Shown here: positions 32,480-44,937 of the stretch, in pieces
Position numbering within the stretch: the stretch's first letter is position 1
Layout of the letters: each line of letters begins with the position of its first letter
From: Isoetes taiwanensis
Lineage: Eukaryota > Streptophyta > Lycopodiopsida > Isoetales > Isoetaceae
NCBI GenBank assembly: GCA_021234155.1
Contig: JAJEKV010000032.1
Location: forward strand, 11,352,099-11,416,098
DNA: 64,000 nucleotides
Reading direction: 5' to 3'
Made by a program: the position numbers and the translations under genes
The notes under the pieces: model-generated
Databases searched by the model: none
The model's input: the letters and a program-made list of their open reading frames with translations, nothing else
Told to the model about the DNA's origin: nothing

Positions 32480-33342
32480 GACAGGACTTGCATTGCTGCT
32501 TTGTTGACTTTGTGAAGGCTTTTGACATGATGGCTAGGGAGAAGCTATGGGAGAGATTGACGCACTTAGGAGCCCCTTCAAAGCTGTAGAATCCTATATA
32601 TTTACTGTACGAAACACGCTCAACCCAAATGCCACCATCAGGACAACTTATGAACAATAATGTTGGGATCCGCCAAGGATGCCCATTCTTCCCAATGATG
32701 TTTGTTGATCAACAAGGTGGTTGGCTTCTTCAGCATGAAATTGAAGGGGCTCAGCTCATGTACCATATCATCCAATAGCTGATATAGGCCGACAATATGG
32801 ACCTCTTAGCTTACACCCTAACCGACATACAACAACATTTTAATGCCCTAAATAACTTTTGCCAGGCCACTAGAATGCATGTGAATTTGGCTATAAGTAA
32901 GGTGCCCGTCATCTTGTTTTCTCGTTAGTCAAGGTCGCCCTCCTTCACTTAACAAGGTCGAAATCTAAAGGTTGTGCCTACCTACCTGGGACTGGAGCTC
33001 ACTACTACTACATTTGCGAACACTTCTATCTAGTAACGAGTGAAGATAAGCTAGAAGGTGCTATGTACAATGCAGAATGACACTTATACTACTGGGTCCA
33101 CCACTCGCACTTGTTCATGGAGCTTGTTCTTGCATATTTTCGTGAGAATTTTTGCCCTCTTTTTATTGCCTTTGCTGTGATCCTTTACTTTTAGATTAAC
33201 CTGCTCCCTGCCATTAATGCAAGACTCTGCTGCAGCATTTTGACCAGTCATGGTTTCATTGTGTTTTCTTTTCATGTTGATTACACATCTTCCTCTCTTT
33301 TGTGTTTCCATTCTGCCATGCCTATTCTTTACAGTGCTTGCT
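32480..33342 (+). mobile_element. Decayed LINE reverse-transcriptase fragment of the second family
   Basis: Plus-strand reading gives FVDFVKAFDMMAREKLWERL (RT motif with FxDxxKAFD), NNNVGIRQGCP, a degraded catalytic region with ADN in place of YADD, and further on VPTYLGLEL and a TSI segment matching the family copy at 23310. At about 33100 it reads YWVHHSHLF, like DWTHQSHLF at 23760. Multiple stops. LTR element 2 inserted directly behind it at 33343. Confidence 0.75.
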
Positions 33343-34987
33343 TGTGACGCTCCCTGCTAAACGTACGGCGCCCGGCCGTACACTCGGCAGGAAATCCCCC
33401 ATCCGGCTCAACAACCGCATGGGCCCTTCGTCTACCCCGCACTCTGAGGTGACTCTTAGTGCGGGAAGGGAACACGAAGGTGTCTTGCGCGCCCTTCCCC
33501 TATGGGCTCCTATAACAGCGGAAGCGATAACACGTCAGAACTAGCATCAACATATACAAATACTACCTCGAAGGGTAGTGCATCACTCATAAACCAAGGC
33601 AAAGATGATAATCACGAACCATAAAACATGAGAGCTCCTACCCCGGTTCAGACTCGTAAGGAGGATGACTGACCGGCTAGGCCTCAAGATAGAGCAGACC
33701 GAGTCATGGCAATGGCGAGGGCTGGCATAGAACAATGGCTAGGGTTGACCACTCCATCCGCCCCTCCTGTGCATACTTTGCAAATGGGCTAGATCAGGCT
33801 CTGACAGGACTCTAGCCTTCCTGGACACGCAATCCCATGGCATCACCCATCGGGACTACTCCTGTTGCATCTCCCCGGTCCGATGAGGCGGGAAGGGTTG
33901 CATCTCCCCTTCCTGTGATCTAGAGGTGCCTGGTAGGGGCTAGAGAATCGTGGTGACACACATTCTGCACCCGTGAAACCCCCAAAACGAGAGCCAAGCC
34001 AACACTTGCAGCTCTCGAGAGGCGTGGCAACACCATTGCCCCAGAGGTGTCGGACCCATGCTCGCCCACACCTAAGTGACCCACCATAAGCCTAGCCCAC
34101 TATGGGATCCCCCCCAAGCCCCCACTCGGCAGGGGGGATCCTCCCTCCACTTTCCCTCTAGCCCCGTTATATGGTGCTGAGTCATATCATAGCCTCAATA
34201 GCCCCGGTGGGCTCCTATGCATGTGCCGCAACTAATAGGAACTAAGGGATCTACTCTAGGAGCATACTACATATGGCTCTAGGTCTCTACCCCCTTCCCA
34301 ATACAAGAGGAGCAAACATGATCAACCATCATCACATAATCATCACATCATGAGAATAATCATAAGAAGAACATCTTAACCTAATCATACAACTAACTAA
34401 TGGTTAGGGTTCCTTGATTAGGGTTCAAGATGTTGAATATGGGTTCTAGGATGTCTCTACTCTAGATACAAGATACTAGCACATCTGGAATGCTAATTCC
34501 AGATGAGCTATCACAACTACTATCCTACATACCTGCTCCTGAAGCTCTCCCTCCAGATCCGTGTGCCTCCATGGTCTCCGACTCACGAGATGCCGCTCCT
34601 ACTCCAAGAACGAGTCTACCCTGCTGGGGCTGCTGCACCAGTCTATGCCACAGCAAACGATGTTCGAAACGGGGTTTCGAACGAGTAGGTGAGTCTCTGG
34701 GTGCTAGGGCTGGAAAGAGGTCTAGGGTTAGGGTTTATGCCTATATAAGTTAGGTCCACCTAGGATGCCACGTGGCACCAATCGGGTGAGTCCCGTGTGG
34801 CGGTGCCCCAATAGGTTAAGGCCACGTGGATAATGGCTTAACCTATGGTTGGCTAAGTTATGAGAATAACTTAGCCATGCCCCCTAGTACCACAACCTAT
34901 GGTATACAAGGCTATGAAGATAGACTTGTATAGTGACGGATCCAGGAATATACGTATTTATGACGTATATTCCCCTGGACCGTCACA
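33343..34987 (-). repeat. LTR of element 2, 3' copy
   Basis: 1645 bases, TGTGACGCTCCCTGC...GGACCGTCACA. Several hundred bases are nearly identical to the right LTR, but differences concentrate at about 33850-34150. On the minus strand TTATATAGGC near 34740 is a possible U3 TATA box; the equivalent in the 5' LTR is near 46333. Confidence 0.92.
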
Positions 34988-35001
34988 TTCTCCCCCCCTT
35001 A
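34988..35001 (-). other. Polypurine tract of element 2
   Basis: The minus strand reads TAAGGGGGGGAGAA directly before the 3' LTR. Confidence 0.8.
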
Positions 35002-35846
35002 GGACAATGCTGTCCTCAGCATTGCGCTAAGGTGACGATCCTACCTTATGCCTGCAAAACATCAACATGTCATAACCTTTAATTTAGTTTAGCAATCAAG
35101 TTTTATTAGTTAAAAGGTCAAAATTTAGGCTATATTTGTACTTATACAAAATTATATAGCCTTAACACCGTTATTTCTTATAATAATTCAAAATACTATT
35201 ATAAGAGTTATTAGGGTTCATAATCTAAATTATGGCTCCCCTATCTTCTAAATGAACGCCTCCTCGTTGAAGTCCTCCTTCTACTTGCCCGCAAAAGGAG
35301 CACATTACGCTAGTTTAGTTAATAATTTGTGGTTTTAGGGGACCACCCCCCTTACCTCCTTGAGCCGAACTACTCGCTCAAGGTTGTCCTAATACCTTGC
35401 CCAAGATCATGGCCCTTTCGGATTTGAGCTTAGGGATCATTTAAGATGCTTCCATCATTGCCCATGATCGAAGTGCTACCTTGCGGTACACCCATCCCCG
35501 GATCGAAGTACACCCAAAGGCATCATGCCCCGAGGGTTTCAGCTAGGGAACGCCTCACGATCCCATCATCGCCAAGATGATCACTTTAACCTTCACCATG
35601 ACCCTCCTACGGCGGTGTGCGCATTCCCGCATCGCGTGGCATAGAGATCATCCGATCGATGTCCCATCATCGCCCACCATGCCTCATTCTCACTCACATG
35701 ACCCTAATGGTCATGCGCACCTCTTGGTGCGTGTGGCCTAGAGAATGCCCTAAAGGCGATCCCATCATCCCCACACGATCCTGTTCCGCACATGCACCCT
35801 AGTAACTAGAATGCATGCGCCGTGCTTAAGGCTAACTAACAACATA
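35002..35846 (-). other. Element 2 3' untranslated interval
   Basis: No coding motif lies between the pol end and the polypurine tract. Around 35450-35790 the phrase GATCCCATCATCGCC and variants recur several times at 60-110 bases, in GC-rich context unlike the AT-rich part before it. Confidence 0.4.
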
Positions 35847-37480
35847 CTAGCTAACCACCGGCAAGTCGGGTTCCACCAAGCCGGAGACGACACGCCCATC
35901 AAACTCCTTCATAAACTCGGGTATTGCTTCTCCAAGTCTTGCTTCAATACCCATGTCGCGATCTTCCACGGGTAAGTGCTTCCACTTAACCAAATACCGG
36001 AGGAACTGAGACCTCCTAGTCTTCTTGAATGACTTATCAAGAAGCAATTCAGGCACTATTTCTACTTGCTCCTCCGCCATTTCCAACAAGGTTGGAGTAT
36101 CCAAAACCTCCTCGTGGTTAGGATTGTGCCTTTTAATAAACTTACGTGGAAGACCTTGTGAACCTTGAGATGGGCTGGAAGATCCAACTTGTAGGCTTGA
36201 GAGCCCACTCTCTCCAAAATCTTGAACGGACCAGCCCACCTAGGGGCAAGCTTCTTGCAGCTCCCAATCCCTGCACACTTGGCTTGCTTCACCTTTATCT
36301 TCAACCGTGACGCTTATCGCCTACCTTGAACTCTCTTACGGTCCCAGGCTTGTCGGCTACACTCTTTCTCACACTTCTTGTCGCCAATAAATAACCCCTT
36401 ACTTCTTCCACTAGTCGCCGTGATATCCCCTAACATCTGCTGGGATACTTCTACCTTGGACATGTGATTGTGCCGTGTATCCGGGGTTAAGCACCGGTAC
36501 CCGTAATTTACCATGAAAGGAGACATCCGAGATGACTCCCCGCTTGGTAATCGCTAGGCGTAATTCCACCAAGTGGATGTACTCATCCCACTTGGACCGC
36601 TTTGTTCCACACATAGCTTCAAGCATGTCTTCAATGATCCGATTCGCCCTCTCCCGCCCGCCATCCGTTTGGGGATGATATGCCGCGGCTCATGGAGAGC
36701 TTCGGCCCTGAATGGTGTGAAGAGGTCCCGCCGTAAGGCACTCATAAACTTGGAATCCCTATCAGATATTATCTCCGAGGCATGCCATGGAGTCTGAAAA
36801 TCTCCCTTACAAATAACTTGGCAAGATCTAATGCGGTGTCGGTGAGTCTTGCAAGGCACAAAATGTGCCATCTTAGATAACTTATCTACGACAACCATCA
36901 ATGCATCCTTGCCTCAAGAGTTCTAGAGAGACCCGTGATGAAATCCATGCTTATGACCTCCCACTTTGCATTTGGCACCCCTAATGGCTCAAGAGCACTG
37001 AATCCGGTTGCTCCGCTTTGGTCTCGGGACATAACCGGTAATCCCGAATATATGCAGCTATCCGCCTCTTCATTCCGGCCAAGTAGCTACTTCAATCTTG
37101 AAATAGGTCTTCATGAAGCCAAAGATGCCCCGCTATTGGGCTGTTATGTGTGTCATGAAGAATTAGCTTCCTTACCCCCGATGATTCGGGCACACACAAC
37201 TTATGCTTGTGATACAACAGGTTGCCTTCCTTCTTATAATGCTTGAAGGCTTCCCGCTCCTTATCCATTCGGGCTTCCTTGGAAAGACTTTCCCATACCT
37301 CCTTGAAGTCCACATCCGCTGGCAAGGACTCCTCAATCTTCTTGCCAAACTCACTCGAAAGAGTGGAAATCGATTACAATGCATCCTTGTCCGAAATGGT
37401 CTCCTGGAGAGGGCATACGCTACAACATTGCTTACCAGGCTTATACATAATATCAAAATCATACTCCTCAAGGAATTCCA
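35847..37480 (-). pseudogene. Integrase and chromodomain, element 2 pol
   Basis: Broken frames give the linker (KEREAFKHYKKEGNLLYHKH), the DDE core (VVDKLSKMAHFVPC; ISDRDSKFMSAL), GPY/F ([26 protein letters not shown]) and a chromodomain (RRSQFLRYLVKWKHLPVED). Domain order equals element 1. At least five frame breaks, several at homopolymers, for example AAAAGGC within the LLKRHNP motif near 36130. Confidence 0.88.
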
Positions 37481-38700
37481 TCCACCTCCTTTGCCTTAAG
37501 TTGAGGAGTGGCTGGGTGAAAAGATACTGAAGGCTCTGGTGATCAGTATCCAACTGAAACTTCCTTCCCAGCAGATAATGCCTCCATATCCTCAATGCCC
37601 TGACAATGGCTAGCAGCTCCCCGATCATGGGTTGGGTAGCGTTGCTCTCGGCGTCGTTCATCTTCTTCGAGTCGTAGGCGACTACCCTTCCTTCTTGCAT
37701 CAAGACTGCCCCTGTTGCTATCTTGCTTGCATCTGTTGCTACCAACTTATCTTTACTCGGATCCGGAAGAACAAGCACTGGTGCTGTTGTTAAGGCCTCT
37801 TTAAGCTTCTCAAAAGAAGCTTGGACTTTCTCTAACCAATGGCTAGTCCAATCCTTAATCTTCTTGGCCTTAGTGAGGTCCGACAGAGGGGACGCCCACT
37901 TAGCAAAGTCCTTCACGAACTTTCTGTAATATCCCGCCAACCCGAGAAAGCTTCTTACTTCTGCCACATTCCTTGGAGCTGGCCAATCAACTATTGCCTC
38001 AATCTTAGATGGATCCGTGGAGATTCCCTCGGATGTTACTACATGCCCCAAATACTCCACTCTACTGTTGCAAAGTGGCACTTAGAGAGCTTCCCATACA
38101 ACCGATGACGCCTCAACTTCTCCAACACTTTCCCCGAGATGCCGACAATGCTCCTCAAGGGACTTTGTGTAGATTAGGATGTCGTCAAGAAGACAATAAC
38201 AAACTCATCCAAGAAGTCTCTGAAGATGTCGTTCATGAGGCGCATAAACGTTGCTGGAGCATTCGATAGTCCAAAGGGCATTACTCTGTAAACTCAAAGT
38301 GACCATACCGCGTTCTGAAAGCGGTCTTATGGATATCCTCTTCTTTTTATTCTTATCTGATGGTATCCCGACCTCAAATCAATTTTAGAGAATACCTTTG
38401 CTCTTGTAACCGGGTCCATTAGATCATACGCCCTTGGCAATGCATACTTGTTCTTTATCGCCCGCGCTTATTAAGTCGGGCGATAGTCTATGCACATTCT
38501 TAAGCTCCCATCTTTCTTCTTCACAAAGAGTATAGGTGCTCCAAAAGGAGACACACTTGCTCTTATAAATCCAAGCTCGAGCAATTCCCCGGCCGTTTCT
38601 TTGAGCTCAATCAATTCTCGGGTGCTCATTCTATATGGCGCCTTTTTATCGTAGGCTTCGTGATCCTGAGCCAATGTTTTCTCACATTCCACACCCCTAT
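37374..38700 (-). pseudogene. Reverse transcriptase and RNase H, element 2 pol
   Basis: The RT start is readable as [27 protein letters not shown] and [18 protein letters not shown] (38692-38471). The palm is present but frameshifted (38470-38100). The thumb follows from [13 protein letters not shown], then [24 protein letters not shown], and RNase H to [21 protein letters not shown]. This copy supplies the segment missing from element 1 and so measures that deletion. Confidence 0.88.
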
Positions 38701-38779
38701 AAGGTGGCGGTACCGCCGGATTTCATCCGAAATACATCCTTGAACTCGAAATAAGCCTTGCTATCCGCTTTGGGCAACC

Positions 38780-40720
38780 GATTCCCTTTTAGGTCATTTC
38801 CCCCCGCTTGTTCGGCTCAACCGATTCCATCCTCAAGATGTAGTCCACCTTATTCTTTTCTATACTCTTCCTTAGCTGCTTCAAAGAAATACACCGCATG
38901 GGAGAATCTAGCTTCTTACCTTTCACTATCAATTTCTTTGCCATCCGTGCCGTCATGGTGACTTCATTCCGTCGCGAATCAATCATGGCTTTGGCTGGCT
39001 TCAAAAATTCCATCCCCACTATCGGATCATATCTTCCGATGTCCATGACTTCTGCTCCCATCGGCCACTTAGCCCCACTAAGGTCTATGTCAAAGGTGAT
39101 CCTCCTCCCCCTTAGTGTGCCGAATGGCTCGTTTTGCCATAGTTAATGGCCTTGGCTTAGACTTCAATACCTTGTTCTTCATTAGAGCAGCCAATCTAGG
39201 AGATGCAAAATTATGAGAGCTACCGTATCTATGAGGACTACATAAGGATTACTATCTATGATCCCGTCCATGAGCGATGGCAAATCGACCGATTCTCTAT
39301 ATCACCTGTCTCAATGTTTGCACATATGTGGCACTCACCATCTATGAAGTCCTCGCCCTCCCGCTGGTCGCCGTCCCCGCCCGGGCTTCATGGGGAGTCC
39401 CAATCCAAGAGTTCCCCGCCAAGGCTGACCGCATGACGAATGGACAATCATGTGTTCGATTGCCCCGGCCGGAAGCACTGAAGCATAACTTTTTTCTCAA
39501 TGCATTCCTGTCTCTTTTCCTTGACGCAAACCTGTCTAGGAGACGCTTTTAAGAGCACCGGATCGATGCATTCTCAGCGGGCTTACGGTCCCCAAAAGCT
39601 TTGTTCTCGACCCTTACCTTGCTTTTGACTCCCTCGATGGTGTAGCCGCTGATTGCTTACCCCGATATTGCCCCCGATCATCTGCGCTGAACTCTTACCC
39701 CGGAGGTTGATTGTTTTCTCTGGAGTTGTTGGTGCCTCTTCCAAACTTATAGCTTTATCTTCGGCCTCAGGTAACCGACTTGGGTTGATTGCTCTAACAA
39801 GCCTCTTGATATTGCCGTTCAACCCCTCAATGTAAGTATCCACGGCTTGCCTCTCACGAGACTCCGGGAACATGCAGCCCGAGCCTCATAAATTCTTCGT
39901 GATACTTAGCCAGCGATAAGCTACCCCGCTTCACCTCGTAAAACCGCTGAATCATCTACTAGTATGAGACTTTGGCACATAGTGCTTAATGGAAAGCCTT
40001 GCCGAAGGTCTTAAACCCGCAATTGTTCCTCTTCAAACTTGTTGGATTTAGCATATCCCTTCCACCGATCCTTGCCGGTCCAATAAGGTTATTTGAGAGC
40101 AACTTTCTCTATGTCCTTGTCTTTCATACCGTATGAGTTGCCAAATTCTTCCATTTCATCAAGCCAAGCTTCAGCCTCCATGCCCGACCTGTTTTCCCCG
40201 AACTGGCCGAGCTTCCTTGTCTTCCATACATTGCTCATAGCACTATCCACCTTTTTCTGATAGTCATCTGTCTTTCTTGCTCTTTTCCTTGCTTTAGGTG
40301 TGCCCGACTGACTGTCGGAGCCAGAGCTGTCCTCACTGGAAGAGCTATCTGATGAGCTGGAGCTAGATGATGATGGACTCCTGGTTCTCCTCTTCCTTCT
40401 CCTATCCCTGACGTTCCCCTGGTTGCCCTCCCCTTCCTGCTGAGGGACTTCGTCACCACCCGAAAAACAAGGTGGAGGTGGAGGACCATCTTCCTGTGCA
40501 TTCATGAGAGGGTCGCCTTCAGTTGATGAGATGTTGCATTTGGTTCCTCATCTGCACCAACCTTGCGTTGATCGCCTCGGGTGACATATTCTCGCTCAAA
40601 ATCTTCTTGTTCCCTGCCAAACAAGTTCCTTGGTACCCAATGCGTGGTGGGGTGCTGGTCTTGAGATCCCGTGACTTGAGTTCCTTGTTTGCAAGGATTG
40701 ATCATCAATACATTTTATTT
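38780..40720 (-). pseudogene. Gag and protease, element 2
   Basis: The N-terminal part has a proline run and a strongly Ser-rich, basic stretch (RRRKRRTRSPSSSSSSSS), ending EAWLDEMEEFGNSYGMKDKD, which parallels SWLDEMKEFEKSYGMTEKD of element 1. The gag core is frameshifted (about 40090-39590). The protease flap-side motif is readable as IGRYDPIVGMEFL (39040-38990), with several frame breaks. I could not read a clean CCHC knuckle. Confidence 0.8.
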
Positions 40721-41078
40721 GGGTTAGATGTTGATCAATTTTACTTGCAATTGAATTATCTTTAGTTATAAGAAATCATACAAAGCCTTACATTGACAAA
40801 ACAGTTAATAGTCATTAATACATAAGGATTACATGATAAGGTAGATATATCTTAGCATAATGGGTACATGAAACATTTAGCACAAAACTTAAGAAAATTT
40901 CACAATTATTCAGTGGCCTCCCGAAAGCCTGAAGAAGTTCTTGACATCCCTGAATCGGAGGCCTTTGCCGAGGTTGCGCAAGATGTTCCCTCGTCGATCT
41001 TCCTTCAAGTGTTTCGGGCCATCTCGGGTTAGGAAGTTCTCGTCTTTATTCTTGCTACCACCGAAAGTGTTAAGGCCC

Positions 41079-42456
41079 CTAAGGTGCCCTCTCTCGAAAG
41101 TCAAGGCAATGGAGCGACCGCCTGTTGAAAAGAATGATGTGATCGGCATGGGCGTATATCTTCGAGTGCTGCCCGAAGCCCGAAAGTGCTATGAGAAGTG
41201 CCACGGATTCTTCCCCCCTTGGGCTGAACTCCTTGTGGAAGACTATCATTTGCCCTTGGCTGAGGGCTGGAAGATAGTAGCGGCGTCGCGTGCCTTCCCT
41301 ACGCCTCGCGATCCGGTGCCCTTCCTCTCGAAGCCGCTTCACCGTAGGCATCCACCGCCATCAGGTCTTCATGATCCCTCCACATCTTTGGTTGCATTGT
41401 CAAGTTGATGCCGCTGGACCCTTCCCTCATGCTCCCGCTCGAACCGGGTCCGCTTGAGCTTGGGCCCTTCCCCGGTTTGTAGAGTATGCTCAGATCTGCT
41501 GAACTCCTCCTCCTCGAGATGATAGGTTCCCTCTTTGTCGATAGATCTCCTTTATCTGTGATAGGTCGCTATGTCCGACATTGTCTCCCCAAAGATAAGA
41601 GTGTCTCTCGCCCTCCCTTGGAATCTCCCCCGGTATGAGTAGTCGATGAGGGTCTGGTTTTCCCGTGTGCTATCATGCCCAAGAGCTCTGCGATTCAAGA
41701 CCCCTGCTCTCGATGTAGGACAAGTTGAGGATGTCATTCGCAAAATGTACTCCTCCTCGCCGATGACTATCGGCGACAAAGCCGCGGATGCCGACCGGGT
41801 GGGTCGGTAGTCGTTCTCACGCCGTCGCCATGCCTCAACGCATACCTCTGCATTCTTGTTGCCTCCCCGCTCTCCCATTCTCGGGTTCTCTCCCCTAGCC
41901 GCTTTCGAAGTCTTCGTGGATCAGAGAGATGGTGCCCCCGACGCCGTGCCATAGTATTCGTGAGGCGGAGGGACTCTATATTCGTGGGATTTGATCCCGG
42001 GCCCTACGGGTATCAAGTGGCGCTAAGTCTAAGGGGCTGAACAGAGGGTTCCCCTACTTTGTTGATTGACTTATAGTGCATGAAGAGGGCAAGGGTCGCC
42101 CTGAGCCGAAAGGTACCTATGCCTATTATGTCTGCAGGGTCATGTAATCGGGCATGGTCCTAGTCCTATCCCATAGTCGCTTCTTGCCTTTGGATCCCGC
42201 CAACTCTCGACCTAAGGCTTGGGTAAGTGTCTCAAGAGAAACCCAATTCCCTCCCCCCTAGGAGAGGCGCCTAACTTCCCAAGGCGGGGACCTCGGCCGG
42301 GTCATATTGGCACATAATGTCCGTGTAGTAGGGTGTTCTAGTCAAGGTTGCATGAAGATCAAACAAGTGATCAAACACAGAGAAGGCTTGATCTACAGGA
42401 AGCTGATGGATATGGCTTGCAGCATTGTACCATCTCTCGAAGTTGCTGGGCGCCAT
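41079..42456 (-). pseudogene. ORF-B homologue in element 2
   Basis: Begins MAPSNFERWYNAASHIHQLP with VDQAFSVFDHLFDLHATLTR and MCQYDPAEVPA, parallel to the start of ORF-B in element 1 (WYLDGEHWDPAVPFDVLHPH, FYCEEIVPA). Near the end it reads YYLPALSQGQMIVFHKEFSP and ALLIALSGFGQHSKI, matching FFLSTFRQGEVLFFSKNLGP and ALHALSTLAGHKKI. The middle is frameshifted. I do not know the function. Confidence 0.7.
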
Positions 42457-42499
42457 TGAGCAGGCAAGGGTGTAGAAAATGGCTTGCAAGGATCAGTGG

Positions 42500-43260
42500 A
42501 GGTTCAAAATCGCCTAAGGGGTGGGAGCAGTTCAGAGAAGGAAAAATGGCAAATGGGACCTATTTTTATAGACTATGGGTGACCTCGGGGTTCGAGCAAA
42601 AAGGTACCTACCTAAGACGACCTTGGTTCTATGGCTCTGGGTGTCCAAATGAACTACCATGAAGTGCAAACTTAAGCAAAACAAAGCAAGAAATACTACA
42701 TGGCAATTTATTTGATCAAATTTGGCTGATTTGGGTCAAAAATGGCCTGACCCGGGTGAATCCGCGCGGATGGCCTCCGCGTCCTTGGATGCGCGACTTG
42801 GCGTTTATGCTGCCTCTCACCCGGTTGGCTCTGCTTTTGGGCCAATTTTTGGTCATTTTGGGAATTTAAAGATGCTAATATGGCTAATTGGGCCAATTCT
42901 AACCTAACTAGCAACTTATTTTGAGCAAACCCGACATCTAAAAGCATGATTTTGGGCCCGGGCCGGGTGAATCCAGCACAGGAACGCCAGCGTCGGGGAC
43001 GCAGAGGGCCTTAGGCGCCGGGTCTCAAGTGGTTGGCCCGATTTTTAGCATTTTGATGATTTTTTGCCAAAATTTTGTTGTAGTCATGATTTCTAGGGTG
43101 TTTCTAGACATGCTATGAAGAATTCTACCACAATTGGGTTCTATTTCCTATATTTCAAGCATACAACATTTTTCTAATTTACAGAGGGAAAGTAACTTTT
43201 ATATTAATAAGAAACACAATTACATGGGAGTTTCTCTTTTCTAACAAAATTTACAAAATT
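42500..43260 (-). other. Element 2 interval between ORF-A and ORF-B
   Basis: Non-coding in all frames I can support. Corresponds to the shorter interval 13399-13642 of element 1. Confidence 0.4.
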
Positions 43261-43266
43261 TGAGGC

Positions 43267-44364
43267 CTAAGGGCCCTCTCTCATAATCCTCCATGCTAAG
43301 TGAATATCCTTAGGCATAAGGGTGACTCTCTTAGCATGGATAGCCATGAAGGTTCCCTTCCTCGAAGAGCTGGACCAGCTCTCGCCCGGAAGCCTCTTGT
43401 GGGGCCGGGTCATTAGAGGGGTAACCCTATAATCGGTCCGGAATCGCCGCAGAACACCTCTCTAAGGAGACGCCGCAAGGGCCTTCCTTATCGGAGATTC
43501 GTGCACATCCGGAAGTGCCGAATCTCCCTAAACACCCCGGGCAGATGTCTTTGTTCGCCCGTGATGAACCCTCTTGGGTTTTTCCCGCCTAGGTGGGGGT
43601 GGCTTGGGCTGGTTCTTCTTCGCCTGCCGCCCTCCACGACGCTATTTGCACCCCGGGCGGCAATACCACTCATTGTACCTCGCCCAATCGACAAAGGTAC
43701 TCCTTGTATGCCACCATCTTCCGCTTTAAACTCGCGGGGTCTATTTGGGCTAATGCCCGCTCCCCTACCTTTTGCTTCTTCACTACCTTAGGTGGTTCCG
43801 GCCACTTGGGGTAGGGTGGCCTAGCGTCGGGGTCCTGCTGCCCCTCCTCCTCCTCTTCCTCCACTTGTGGCTCCTCCTCCGGCCGGGGCTCTTCAATAAC
43901 GACGGTCCGGCGAGGCCGTCGTTCCTTCTCTTCGTACGCCTTTCTTGCTCCCTCAGCTCCCTTTCCCGCTCCCGCTTCTTTCTGGCGGCCCTCTCCTCTC
44001 GCCACTCCGCGACTTTTTCCTTCCCCTTCTTTTGGGCTTTGAAAGGGCCCGCTTCTGGCCCGTGGTGGTGGTCTTTGCTCCTCCACTGTTCTTCAACCTG
44101 TTCCTCCACCTCGGTGTCTGAGGCCCCGAAGTGGCGCGACTCGTCCGTTCTTTGTGTTCCTGCCGACGAGGGGCTGCTACTGGGGCTGCTCTCGGCATCG
44201 CGGAAAGCTCACGGCCGGGCCGCCTGCTTGAGGGCGATTCCTCGCCTCGTGCCGACCAAAGGTGCTCGGGAACTTTCTTCACGTGCGAGCCATTTTGCTA
44301 CTGCTACCATAGAGAGGGTGGGGCGCCGCCAAACTTCCTAGTTTGTTTGTTTGGCGCGTGCCAT
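43267..44364 (-). pseudogene. ORF-A homologue in element 2, C-terminal histone H3 fold (decayed)
   Basis: Reading from the end: [20 protein letters not shown] and a stop at 43267-43269; before it, QEASGRELVQLFEEGNL (H3 [17 protein letters not shown]); before it FRTDYR (FKTDLR); then PGVFREIRHFR ([13 protein letters not shown]). Frames change at least three times, including two missing bases after GNL. The N-terminal part differs from element 1: highly charged, with long Arg/Lys/Glu runs (RKKRERERELREQERR; a run of Glu at about 43855). The first ATG ends at 44364 and starts MARAKQTN before a TAG. Same position relative to the primer site as ORF-A of element 1. Confidence 0.82.
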
Positions 44365-44924
44365 ATCTTGTGGTTCGTGAAATGGGTGGACGTAAGGCTG
44401 AGCAAGAGAGAGGTGAAGGTGAAGGGTTGAGAGAGAGAATGAGGTGTCGATATTTAAAAAGGAGGGTCCCTGGGAATATTCTCCTACCATAATTACCCCT
44501 ATTTATTAGCCCCCCCTTACTAATTACACCATATTTAGCAATTATTTAACTATTAATGTATAAATTAGACCTATATTAATTAATATTATACCTTAAATTT
44601 TCGAATTTTTCTAATGGTTTGAAGTGCTAATTATGAATTTGCGCCATTTTTCACCTGGGTCTCCGATTGGCATGATTCTTCGACCCATTTTAGGTGAAAT
44701 TTGATGCAGATGCATAATTTTCACTCCAAATTTACTAGAAGATGAGTTTGACTCACTCAACTTTCGTCTAACACTTAACCTAAGTCTGACCCACTACCTA
44801 GGAGAATTTTTTTTTTCCCATTTTCGCGGTTCCATGGTGGAAATGTTTATTTCACACCCCTATAGGCCTGTTAGACTACTTCATGGTTATGGTCAGTGCT
44901 AGTTCTTGGTCAACCAAGAACATC

Positions 44925-44936
44925 GCTCTGATACCA
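44925..44936 (-). other. Primer-binding site of element 2 (initiator tRNA-Met type)
   Basis: The minus strand reads TGGTATCAGAGC one base inside the 5' LTR, the same site as in element 1. Confidence 0.93.
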
Positions 44937-44937
44937 T

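Noticed and set aside
34715-34740. Interstitial telomere repeat (TAGGGTTAGGGTTT)
   Set aside because: Only about two units, present at the same place in both LTR copies of element 2; part of the LTR.
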